This document shows positions 1 through 9,473 of a stretch of 64,000 bases of DNA, one piece after another. Position numbers and translations under genes: made by a program. Under the pieces are notes generated by a model. It saw nothing but the letters and a program-made list of their open reading frames with translations, was not told the origin of the DNA and ran no database searches. The DNA comes from Isoetes taiwanensis (lineage: Eukaryota; Streptophyta; Lycopodiopsida; Isoetales; Isoetaceae): assembly GCA_021234155.1 (NCBI GenBank), contig JAJEKV010000052.1:8479358-8543357 (forward strand). Direction: 5' to 3'. The first letter of the stretch is position 1; each line of letters starts with the position of its first letter.

Positions 1-1275
1 AACTTATCAACCACCACCATCAGGGCGTCCTTGCCTCTTGCTGTTCTTGGGAGCCCTGTAATGAAGTCCATGCTTATGACCTCCCACTTAGCATTTGCAG
101 CGGCAGCGACTCCAAGGCTCACGGGATTGAAGTGCTCCGCCTTTTTTTTTTTGGCATATCGGCACTCCGCGAATGTACCTTGCAATCTGCTTCTTCATCT
201 TGGGGCAAGTAGCTGCTTCTAATCTTGAAGTATGTCTTCATAAACCACGCATGCCCTGCTATGGGACTATTGTGTGTATCATGGAGGATTAGCTTCCTTA
301 CTCACGAAGATTACGGTACACACAATTTGTTTTATGGTATAGTAAGTTACCCTCCTTCTTATAGTGCCTAAACATCTCCCTTTCCTTATCAGTCCTGGCC
401 TCCTTACAAAGACTTGCCCAAACTTCTTTAAAGTCGGGATCTGTTGGCAAGGTTTCTTCGATCTTCTTTCCATACTCACTTGTGAGCGTTGATATGGCAT
501 TACAGTGCGTCCTCGTCTTCAATGGCTTCCTAGAAAGCGCATCCGCAACTACGTTGAGTTTGTCTGGCTTATAAATTATCTCGAAGTCATATTCTTCGAG
601 GAATTCCATCAACCTCCTTTGCCTCAAATTGAGGAGTGGTTGTGTAAAAATGTATTGGAGGCTTTGATGGTCCGTATCTAGCTGGAACCTTCTCCCAACA
701 GATAGTGCCTCCAAATTTTTAAAGCTCTTACTATAGCCGAAGCTCGATCATCGTCGGGTGGTATTTGCTCTGCCTCATTCATCTTCTTCGAGTCATAGGC
801 CACTACCCTTTCCTCCTGCATGAGGACTGCACCTGTTGCTATCACGCTGGCGTCGTAAGCCACAAGCTTATATTTGGTTGGGTGCGGCAAGACTAGGGAC
901 CGTATTTGTTGTCAAAGCTTCTTTCGTCCCAAACGCTGTATGGGCCTTCTTTTGCCAATGACTTGCCCAATCCTTTATCTTTCCCGCTTTGGTGAGGTCC
1001 CTCAGCGGCGCTGTTACTTTTGCAAAGTTCTTTACAAATTTCCTGTAATATCCTGCTAGGCCGAGGAAGCTTCTCACTTCATGGGTATTCTTCGGTGCCG
1101 GCCAATCAATCACTGCTTCAATCTTCGCAGGGTCCGTGGAAATGCCTTCTGCTGTGATCACATGCCCTAAGTACTCCACCCTTTCTATTGCGAAGTGGCA
1201 CTTGGATAGCTTCGCAAAGAGTTGATGCCTTCTTAGCTTTTCAAGCACCTTTCTTAAGTGCTGGGCACTCTGTGA
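1..1275 (-). mobile_element. Ty3/gypsy pol remnant: RT end, RNase H, integrase start
   Basis: Reading leftward, the fragments follow the Ty3/gypsy order. The 3' part of reverse transcriptase (about 1275-890) shows KCHF, VEYLGH and RSFLGLAGYYRKFV. RNase H (890-298) shows VAYDAS, TDHQSLQY and the family-typical VADALSR. The integrase core starts with MDFITGLP and MVVVDK at about 85-1 and runs off the window. Frame changes near 880 and 700 break the reading frame, so this copy cannot make an intact polyprotein. The RT fragment stops abruptly at about 1275, where the repeat block at 1262-1690 begins; the catalytic YADD part of RT is missing. An LTR and primer site in the same orientation lie at 3800-5250, so this is probably the same element with its front half lost or replaced. 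Confidence 0.9.
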
Positions 1276-1690
1276 GGGGTGGGGCCTTGTTTGGGTCGAG
1301 GATGATGCCAAACATGCAAACTAAGGGTGAAATCCTACTTATCTCGTCGAGATAGGTCGGATTGTGCCCTTGCTTTCTTCATTTGGACAAGTTTTGGCCT
1401 AGATTGAGAATTCGACCACTCACCACGGTCTTGAGGAGCAAATTCGAGAATGGGCGGTTTGGGCGCACTCGCGTGAGGGGTGGGGCTCTATTTGAGTTTG
1501 GGTTGGCCAATTTCTACAATCTAAGGGTCAAATCCTACTAAACACAATGAGTTGAGTCGGATGGTGCCCTTACTTTCTACATTTGGACAAGTCTTGGCAA
1601 AGATCAGTGCTCGACCACTCACCGGCGGTCTTGAGGAGCAAATCCGAGAATGGCCGATTTGGTGCGCGCACTACGTGAGGGGTGGGGCCA
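1262..1690. repeat. Tandem ~200 bp repeat with palindromic module (left block)
   Basis: Two and a fraction copies of a unit of about 200 bp. Each ends in a module of about 75 bp: CCACTCAC, then GAGGAGCAAATTCGAGAATGG, then GGGCGCACT and GTGAGGGGTGGGGC. Modules sit at about 1414-1487 and 1613-1687, and the right half of a third is at 1262-1289. Between modules the copies share 'CTAAGGGT.AAATCCTACT', 'GGAT.GTGCCCTT.CTTTCT' and 'CATTTGGACAAGT.TTGGC'. The two ends of each module are inverted relative to each other (CTCAC against GTGAG), so each could fold as a stem-loop. The RT fragment terminates in the leftmost copy. Confidence 0.85.
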
Positions 1691-1824
1691 AAAACACTGA
1701 GTTTTGCTCCAATTTTGTTCATTCCAAATGCAGAACTTAGTAATACACCCTAATTAAGCATGATTTAACACATTAATTTGACAAAACCATAAATTTGTAT
1801 TTACAAAAATTATTTACAACAGAC

Positions 1825-3094
1825 TTATTGGTCCTCTTTCTTAATGTACTTGGCTAGCCTCATGTCCTTGGGCATGCATGTTACCCTTTTTGCGTGGAGT
1901 GCGCATGCTACCGAGTCTTCAAAGTATTGGACAATCTTCTGCTCGGCTGCTTCCTGTAGCGCGAGTAGCATATCATCAGTTAACCATTTGGTGTTGTCAA
2001 ACTCCTGCAAGATCTCGCGAGTGAGTCTTGCGAAAGGGACTCTCGGTATCAAAAGTCCATAGCTCCTCTGGAAATGCCTAATCTCCCGAGCAGCTCTGGC
2101 AAAATATGAGTCGGCCTTTCTTCTGATCGGCTTCCTCGGAGGTGCTGGTCTCTCAGGGGGCGGCTTCAGTGTGTTCTTCTTGGTTGGCCTGCCTCCTTCG
2201 ACATAGGTGACCCTGTGCTCCTCATAGTACTTTGAGTACTATGAGGACATAGGTGTCACCTATGCCTCCTTCGACATAGGTGACATCTTCATGTACTAGT
2301 TATACTCCTTGAGTTTCTTCCTGTACTCAAGCTCATGCTTGAGTACATAGGACTCCCGCGCAGGCCTTGGCTTCTTCTTGTCCGCTGCCGGGTGCTTCGG
2401 GGACGTCCATCTTGGGTACGGGGGTACCCCTGCTGCTGCCTCCTCCTCTTCATTTCTTGTGTTCGAGGGTCCCGAGCCCTCAGCTAGAGCGGGGACCCTT
2501 ATCCCCTCATCTGACTCAGTGTCAGATGGGGATGGCGGCTTATCGGGCTCTTGCTCCCGAATGACGAATCCTTTGGCTGGGGTCGTCTTTAACTTCCGTC
2601 GGGTGTCTTTAGGCAACTCGGGGGGCTTTCCCCTTGTCTGCCTTCTTCTGCAGGCGCTCCTCCCTGCGCTTCTTGCGCTCCTCCTTCTTCCGTCTCCAAC
2701 GCTCTTCTTTCTCTCGCCGGCGCTCCTCCTTGGTCTTCTTGACCTGTGTTTCTTCATCCTCCCTTTTTCTCTTCCGCTCCTTCTTGTCCAATCTCTTGAG
2801 CTCCCTCTCTAGCTCCCTCCTAAGCTCTTCTACAACTCCCTCTTCCTCCTGGGTTGGTTGGGTCTGGCTGCTCGGGCCCTCCTGATGCTCTGGCTGCTCC
2901 TCCTGAGTATCTTGGGCTCGCTCCTCCTCCAGAGGCTCCTGGACCTCTTCTTGGCCGTCTGTGTTGGCCTCTGCATCCTGTCTCCGCCTGGCTCGCTCTT
3001 GAGCCTGTCTGGCCTTCTGCTGGGCTGCTAGCTCTTGGGCGCTCACGTGATCTGGGGGCATTACGATGCGGGCGGTCTGTTTGGTCTGGGCCAT
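1825..3094 (-). pseudogene. Histone-H3-like protein with very long charged tail insert (interrupted)
   Basis: The start is ATG at 3094 in a good context (AAACATGGCC). The first residues read MAQTKQTAR, matching the canonical H3 start except Arg2 to Gln. A long Gln/Glu/Lys/Arg-rich, probably coiled-coil region follows (about 3060-2620), then a Ser/Pro/acidic stretch with SDTESDEG, then a basic Pro-rich hinge (RPAPPRKPIRRKA). The last ~89 residues (about 2100-1825) align without gaps to the H3 core. Landmarks are REIR, LLI, PF.RL.REI, LALQEAAE, FED, HAKRVT.MPKD and LA. About half the positions are identical by eye. Loop 1 has H3 length, not the longer CENH3 length, although it carries a Trp. 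Breaks: a one-base shift at a C-run near 2620 and three in-frame TAGs (2298-2296, 2262-2260, 2241-2239) in a small rearrangement. Without these it would be roughly 420 residues. Function unknown; nucleosomal incorporation is inference only. Confidence 0.8.
2191..2298. repeat. 73 bp direct duplication with nested palindromes inside the H3-like gene
   Basis: GCCTCCTTCGACATAGGTGA occurs at 2191 and again at 2264, 73 bp apart. Between the copies lie two inverted repeats: a 12 bp arm CCTCATAGTACT with its complement around a 3 nt spacer (about 2219-2245), and CATAGGTG/CACCTATG around one base (about 2248-2264). This patch contains or adjoins all three in-frame stops of the H3-like reading frame, while the frame on either side of it is the same. 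It therefore looks like a late insertion or template-switch event that broke a formerly open gene. Confidence 0.8.
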
Positions 3095-3307
3095 GTTTTG
3101 TATCAACGCAACCCGACTCCTGGCGCCTAAAAATCGTCTTCTGGGACGAGGAGCTGTTTGCTGGAGGAGATACGTGTAAATGAGGAACCCTAATTGTCTA
3201 CTTATAGGTAGGGGGATTTTAGGGTTTGGACCTGCAATTCCATATTATGCCGTTCTAGGGGGCATTAGTGTAGATATGATGGGTACATTAGGTTTATTTA
3301 GCCAAAA

Positions 3308-3615
3308 AGCATCCACCACTCACACAGTGCGTGAGGAGCAAATTCGAGAATGGCGGATTTGGTCTGGGCGCACTCTGTGAGGGGTCACCTCTTTTTGGGT
3401 CTAATTTTCAATTTATAAAGAGTTTCTTAGTGATCTAACATGCAAGACTAGCTAAAATCTAAGGGATAAGCTGAACTACACTATCAGATTAGCTAAATTA
3501 TGCATCTAACTAGGTCAACATGGGTCCACCACTCACACAATGCACGAGAAGCAAATCCGAGCATGGCGGATTTGGTCTGGGCGCACTCTGTGAGGGGTCA
3601 CCTCTTTTTGGCCAA
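3308..3615. repeat. Palindromic module, right block (two copies)
   Basis: Two more copies of the module seen at 1262-1690, here at about 3308-3393 and 3523-3609. They are closer to each other than to the left block: CCACCACTCACACA.TGC at one end, GGCGGATTTGGTCTGGGCGC in the middle, and CACTCTGTGAGGGGTCACC at the other. The ends CTCACACAGTGCG and CGCACTCTGTGAG are near-perfect inverted repeats. The spacer between the copies is about 130 bp and contains CTAAAATCTAAGGGATAAGC, a weak match to the spacer in the left block. Confidence 0.85.
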
Positions 3616-3799
3616 TTTTGGTTGGGTTTTTGCTAAAACTTACTATTAACTTACCATTAACCTATTGACTGCACTAGAAATTGGAATTTTTTTTCCCAAT
3701 TTTCGAGGTTCATGCTTGGGTGGCTATTCCCAAGACTTGAAGTCTACTGTTAGTACTATGGAAAATGGTCAGTGCTCGATCTTGGTCTACCAAGGTCAT

Positions 3800-3811
3800 G
3801 CTCTGATACCA
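3800..3811 (-). promoter_or_regulatory. Primer binding site for initiator Met-tRNA
   Basis: On the - strand this reads TGGTATCAGAGC, complementary to the 3' end of plant initiator Met-tRNA and the usual start site for minus-strand DNA synthesis in plant LTR elements. It lies one base inside the LTR edge (TGTGACGT at 3813 on the + strand). This fixes the element's direction as leftward, the same as the pol fragment at 1-1275. Confidence 0.85.
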
Positions 3812-3812
3812 C

Positions 3813-5250
3813 TGTGACGTCCCCTACTCCTTATACGATGCACACATCGTATCAAAAGGCGGAGCACTTTCCTTGACAGCCAAACTGGCTGGGGCCATCC
3901 ACCTGACTCCACTCCCAGTGGAATGAGCCAACAAGGGAAGAGTGGATGTGTCATTCACCCGTCTCCCTTCGGGTCGACCTATCTGCGGAAGCGTGAATAA
4001 ACATGAGCACATAATAACAATATATCAATACAATCACCTCGAAGGGCAGCAACATCAATATGAACAATATCAACAAATGGGAATCCTACCCAAGGCTCAG
4101 ACTCAAGGGGGTTCGACTGACGGCTTGGGCCTCCAGAAGTCATTGCAGACACAATTCATGGCAAATGGATTTGGCTGGCATAAGAACATAGCTTAGGGTA
4201 GTCCACTCCATCCGCCCCTCCCGTGCACACTTTGCAGAGTAGGTTGAAAAGTATAGGGACCTGACTGTAGCCTGCCGGGTGCATAGCCAAAGGGGCTACT
4301 GCTGGATTGCATCTCCCCAGTCCCGATGAGGCAGGAAAAGAGTCACCTCTCCCCCAGAGGTATCCATGCCCATCACAGGCGGCTAGAGGGCCACTGCCTG
4401 TATTCGACTTGAACCTCATGGAAGGTGACGCATCACCCTAGAGGTGTCGAGCTCATGCCTTGCCCACACTCAGTGACAAGCCATTAAGCCTAGCGCACAT
4501 AAACCCCCGGTAGGCTTTACACACCAGAGGGGTTAAACCGTGATGGGACAAGTTCCTCCTTGTCAACCAGTCTAGTCCCGCCACCCACAACCAGGCAGGC
4601 TCCTGTGCACGGGCCGCATGTAATTGGAAACTAGTAGGCTATCTAGGATCATCTGCTACACAAGCTTTAGGCCTCTACCCCCCTTCCCAATACATGGAGG
4701 TCACAGAGTGAAATACCAACATCATCACAGACTGAAATGAAGAATATCATCTAATCTATCTACCTAAACATCCAGAGTTAGGTTCCTTTGTTAGGGCTTA
4801 TGATCTCGGGATCTGTAAGGCCTCTAAGGCTGATCTAACATGCTAAACCAGCTTATTGCTTTGCCAAAAGGCGGCTTTTACTATGAGAATGACTAATTAC
4901 GGCACTTTCGACCTGCTTCGTGGATCCTCGGAATCGTCCATGCTTCCGATCTTCTTTGAAGATCTTTGCTAATCGAAGATCTATTGTGCAAAGGCGGTTT
5001 TTGGCTTTAACAATGCAATTTGGGTCTTAGCTTGGCCGGAATGGCTCAAGAGAACCCTAAATGCGAGAGAAGGAAAGGAGCTCAAGGGAAACCCTAAATG
5101 CAAAGAGAAGAAAAGGTTTAGGGTTTAAGGGGAAAGCCCTTATATAGAAGCCCTTAGGGTTAGGTTAAACCTTGGCCAAATGGGGTTTAGCCATTTGGCA
5201 ATGGGGTCCATGGGGTTTATAATTGTGTATGTTTATTTAACATGCACAAT
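3813..5250 (-). mobile_element. 5' LTR of the left Ty3/gypsy element
   Basis: The inner edge is set by the primer site and reads CGTCACA on the - strand. The outer edge is not certain: candidates are about 5237-5250 or as far as 5535. Similar blocks occur in the LTR at 53290-54761: CCACTCCATCCGCCCCTCC with GTGCACAC, GCGTGAATA, and CTCTACCCCCC. The two are therefore related LTRs. No gene is visible inside; open frames in it are short and unrelated to known proteins. Confidence 0.65.
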
Positions 5251-5555
5251 ATTCGAGGTTGCCCCCTTAGGTGCAACTCTTGCCCCCTAGGTGCAACCTT
5301 TTACGGCTCTCAAGTACATGTCATTCGTGACATGTACGTGTGTGGACAGCAAGATAATACGTATTCGTTAGGTATATTATCTTTGGAGCGTCTAAATAAG
5401 CATAATATAAAGTGGGCCTTATATCCATTTGGTCGAATTTGCTTATAACAGTACTAAACATGAGTCTTCTAGAAGGTCTCCTTTTATGATTAATTATGGC
5501 TATCAATGCCTAACTCAAGACACGTGGCATAATCCTGTCTCGAATGTCGAGGTCT

Positions 5556-6195
5556 CTTCAATAGTTGCTCACAGATATGCAAAGTTTGGTTGAAGAGGTC
5601 CGTAGATATTTGTTGGCAGCTTGAAGCAGACAAAAGCGTCTTGCAGACAAGCATCGCACATCTCGGAAGTTCCAGGTTGGAGAGTCCGTGTGGCTAAAGA
5701 TCAAGGTCAAGCAAGCCAAGCTCAAGATTTGCAATTGCAAGAAACTGGCACCCCCGATGGGCGGGACCATTCGAGATTATTCAGAGGGTAGGGCCTCAGG
5801 CCTACAAGATCAATCCCCCCCCCGCTCATCTTAAAGACCATAAAGTCTTTCATATGAGCCTTCTAAAAAAGCATATTTCGAATCTAGAGGAAATATTAGA
5901 TACACCCACGCTTCTTGAAATGACGGACGAGCAATTGAAAATTGTTTCAGAGGCTCTTCTTGATCGTGCATACAAGTTGGCTGAGGAAACATCGAGATCC
6001 TGCAATATTTGGTTAAGTGGAAACACTTACTGGCTGAGGATGCCACATGGGTGTTGAAGTTGGATCTCGATAAGACTTATCCGGACTTTATGCGGCAATG
6101 CTAGCGACGTACCATCAACAATACAATCAACCCCAACTCCAGCGATAAGCAAGAAAAGCTTGATCCCGCAGGGGTCATGCATGGAACTGGGGGGT
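5556..6195 (+). mobile_element. Chromovirus integrase C-terminus with chromodomain (fragment)
   Basis: This is the 3' end of a + strand Ty3/gypsy polyprotein. Across frame changes it shows the integrase tail (KFQVGESVWLKIKV, then GPFEIIQRVGPQAYKIN, then VFHMSLLKKHI) and a chromodomain-like end (KWKHLLAEDATW at about 6010-6050). The family uses this domain to read chromatin marks at target sites. Everything upstream of about 5556 is missing, replaced by the LTR of the oppositely oriented element, so one element was cut by the other or by recombination. A frameshift at about 6010 separates KWKH from the preceding frame. Confidence 0.85.
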
Positions 6196-6198
6196 AGA

Positions 6199-6512
6199 TG
6201 CATCTTAGGTAGGGTGGGCATATAAATGGTAAGACGCATTCATCCTAGCGATAATGAGAACATAGCCATTCCTTATGCCGCGATGAATTGCAAGACTTAG
6301 GCATGATAGGATATCCTTTTTTTTTTCATTTTGTTTTGAAAAGGGAGTGGTCCCTTCAACCACAATCTTAATTATTATATAATGTACTAATGTACTGTAA
6401 TTCTGCAGGCCAATAGTGTGTACTAGGCGTCTGTAGTCTCGCTCAAGGCTATAAGAGGTTCGCTTGCTTAATTTCGGTATTCTCAATTGGTGCAAGATTG
6501 GAGCTCGCATCA
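6199..6512 (+). mobile_element. Probable 3' LTR of the chromovirus fragment
   Basis: It begins with TG directly after a purine-rich tract (ACTGGGGGGTAGA, 6186-6198) downstream of the integrase end, and a plausible CA terminus is at 6511-6512 after GAGCTCGCAT. The second LTR is not in the window, so the boundaries rest on these signals alone. The next 500 bases (6513-7060) are AT-rich with direct-repeat-like GAAATCCTATTTAAAT stretches and hold no gene I can support. Confidence 0.45.
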
Positions 6513-7061
6513 TAGGAATTATCTCAGGAAGATAATTCATTGGCTTTTGTGTTGAAAAGCCATTCGATTCTTTTGAAAAGAATCAAGAGGAAGCCAGACT
6601 TTCTGATTAGTTCTCTGGGAGACTAATCCCAACGGTCGTGGGGAGCTCTGGGAGTTCATGGTGTGGGCGATAGACTGTTGGCCCTTCCCCATTATTTGGG
6701 AAGCTGCATAATTACTGCGTGACATCATTTTTGGCATCAGATTCCAGGGATTTGTACGAGCTCTGAAAGTTATGAGATTGCAAGATCTTTGGGAAATCTC
6801 TTATTTTTAAGAGATAGTTGTGATTTTAGATTTTAGAATTAGATTCTAAAAAAATCTAAACACAGTGTTGTGAATCTATTTTTTGGGAAAATCTAGATTG
6901 AACTCTATAAATAAGATTCTTGAAATTTAAATATGGATTGGAAATCCTATTTAAATAAAAACCTTAAGAGTTACTTTGCCATTATAGATTTGTAGGAATC
7001 TAGACTTTAATGGCTTATATTGATGCATCAGTATAAGCCTAGACAGAGAGGGCACATTGGT

Positions 7062-7560
7062 TCAGACGATAGAAAGTCTATATCTACTTACACATGTGCG
7101 CCCTAAAGTGGGACTTGAAGGCTCTTGCAAAGATTTTAAATTTGCACCTGCCCCTTTCAAGCCATGGGATCTCGCATAGCCCTTCCGCCAAATTCTGGCT
7201 GACTTATTGAGGTTGGTAGTGGCCACCTTGCCTATGTCTCTTTCAGTCATGCCGTAAGACTTTCCAAACTTGCCCATCTCATCCAACCAGGATTGAGCAT
7301 CCACTCCCGAACAAGAAGTACCTGAGAACTGGGCGAGTTTGCAATTCTTCCATATACTTGTTATGGCCAAGTCCACTGTCTTTTGATAGTCTTTCTTTTG
7401 CATGGTCGCGATCAGAAGCAGCAGAGTCTGAAGAGTCAGAAGAGTCGGCAGAGTCTGAAGAGTCAGAAGAGTCGGATGAGTCTGAACCGCTATCTGATAA
7501 TGAGGATCTGCGAGCACGTTTTGTGCGAATTGGCGTGACTGGTGCATGGGTTTAATGCTC
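7062..7560 (-). mobile_element. Retrotransposon gag fragment
   Basis: The - strand frame contains KLAQFSGTSC, DAQSWLDEMGKFGKSYGMTERD and KSARIWRKG. This is the usual pattern at the start of Ty3/gypsy Gag ('fsG...p..Wl..me.yf'). Upstream, at about 7500-7415 in another frame, is a run of Ser-Asp repeats (SDSSDSSDSADSSDSSDSAA) encoded by a 15-30 bp tandem repeat. A frameshift at about 7400 separates the two parts. No protease or pol follows, so this is an isolated piece. The serine-acidic repeat also gives an open frame on the opposite strand, which I treat as a shadow. Confidence 0.6.
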
Positions 7561-7631
7561 CAAGGAGGTATATCCCTGGGAATATTCCCAAATCCTAGAG
7601 CTGAGAATGCACTAGAGCACCCATCCACCAT

Positions 7632-9473
7632 AATATATACATGAGGATTTGGTGAGTATGAAACAAACTTAGGGGATTATTTATCAAACAAGTGGATGCT
7701 CATAGGCTTTTATGTTATTCAAATTATTCCGAATTTAAATAGCATGGACTAGTCCCTCAAAAGTGATAGCCCTAGGCTTAAATTATTCCACATCTAAAAT
7801 TGCTCATAGGCTTAAAATATTCCACATCTAAAATGACATCTACTGAATCTATAACTTTATTTACAACTCCCTTGCTTTAAAGTCTCATACAATGTCGGGT
7901 TTGAAGATCTAAAATGGCATTCATGTAATAATAAAATCCATATGCAACTTTCTTTTATAACTTCCTTGTTATTTAAAGCCTTCGTACAAGATTGAGTTTG
8001 AAGAGACCTCATTTTTTAATGTCTTGAAGCATATGATGAAGTAATATAATACTATTGTACCACAATATTCAAACCACATGCACATCAACAAGGAATACAA
8101 TGTTATAAAAAAGGCAACAATATTAGTTAATGGTCCCTCATGTAGATCCTTTGTTTGGTAATTTGAAGCCATTAATTGTTTTATGGTCAAATTGAGACTC
8201 TAGAATCAGAAGATTGGCATGGGGTAAAGCTCAAAGACAAATATCACCCCAATCATAAGTCACTCTCTTACATCATAGCAGAGTCAGACATGACATTTGG
8301 AAGAATTCACATGTAGCACTGTAAGCTGAAGATTATCCTATAAGGGTGAATAAAAGTGCAATTAAACATCGAGAGTGGGCCAGATGAAGGAAAGAGAGGT
8401 GGTTTGATGATGTTGTTTAGCGGTTTGATCGTGTTTTCTGGTCACGAGTTGGGTGCTTCACACCGAACTTCTCAAAAACTACGCGGAGGGTGATTATTTG
8501 AATTGTGTGGGGGGGTTTGTGTGATGTGGAGGAGTGTAAGGCACGTCTGGTGATGAAAAGGTGAAGAATGTATGTGTAATGGAAAGGTTCTCCGGAAGGT
8601 GGGGTTGCTTAAGATACAAGGAAAATCAACAGAAGAAGAAGAAGAAGCAATTTATGTCATGGTTCAAAATTTGAAAAAACTAAATCAACGAAGAAGATAG
8701 TAAGAAGATAGTAGATGGTATTTTAACGACGACGAGAAACCGTAGGTTATAGGACAATTTACAACACACCCCGTATGTTCTTTGTATGTTCTTTGTTCTA
8801 AAAAATTTAGAAAACTAGGGTTATTCTCGAACCACGTTAGCCGGTCAAAACTACCTCCCTTCGCCGGTCAGACCGTGACGGGCTGACGGGCCCTTGACGG
8901 GCGCAAAAAAAATATCGAAAGAAAGTTCAAAGAGCGTGGTATCTTTTTCTTTTTAATTTTGTAGAAGAGGAAGCTCGTCGTGGATGGCTGAAACCGCCGG
9001 ATCCCCTGCTTCGCCATAGCCAAACCTTCTTTCCCATTTTGCTTATTTTCCTTCCCTGCCATAACTTATTTTTTTCTCTAGTTTATTTATCGATTCATGT
9101 TCCTCTCCCTTTGTCTGTTGCCCAGGAAGATTTTTTGAACTCTTCCCTTTGCAGCTTATTTGCTTTGCAATAAGCTTTCCGTTTTGTGACTCTGCATCTC
9201 CCTCCCGGGCTTCCCGTCGTTCTCAGATTTGATAATGCAGGTATTTTCATAACAGCAGTGGAAAGTTCATTGCGAATGCTCGAAAATTTAGATTTGGGCA
9301 TGTCCTGTTTAATGATTAATCTGCTCTCAGCAAGCGGTTCATCTTGGGTAGAGCTCTGAATTCGCATTTTTTTTTTCAATCACAGATTCTGCTACCGGTT
9401 TTGCATCTTCAAGGAGGATTGAGTTTTGGCAGGGACTTAGAATAGATTGAAAATAGTTTGAAAAGGGTAAAGA
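7632..9473. other. Intergenic and 5' region of the ABCB gene
   Basis: No coding region recognised. A 29 bp sequence (TAGGCTTAAA.TATTCCACATC with flanks) is tandemly repeated at about 7772-7800 and 7806-7834. A short GAA microsatellite lies at about 8630-8646. The last few hundred bases before 9474 are pyrimidine-rich and presumably contain the ABCB promoter and 5' untranslated region. I see no convincing TATA box at a fixed distance. Confidence 0.5.

Noticed and set aside
1825-2100. CENH3 (centromeric H3) call for the histone fold
   Set aside because: A Trp in loop 1 is suggestive, but the loop is H3 length, and MPKD and FED follow H3. Unlike CENH3, the tail start is H3-like.
2378-2812. Leu/Ser/Pro-rich + strand open frames opposite the H3-like gene
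   Set aside because: They are antisense shadows of the Glu/Lys/Arg-rich - strand sequence and show no domain.
7358-7555. Acidic serine-repeat protein on the + strand
   Set aside because: The repeat is better explained as the Ser-Asp run of a gag protein on the other strand; no start context or neighbours support the + frame.
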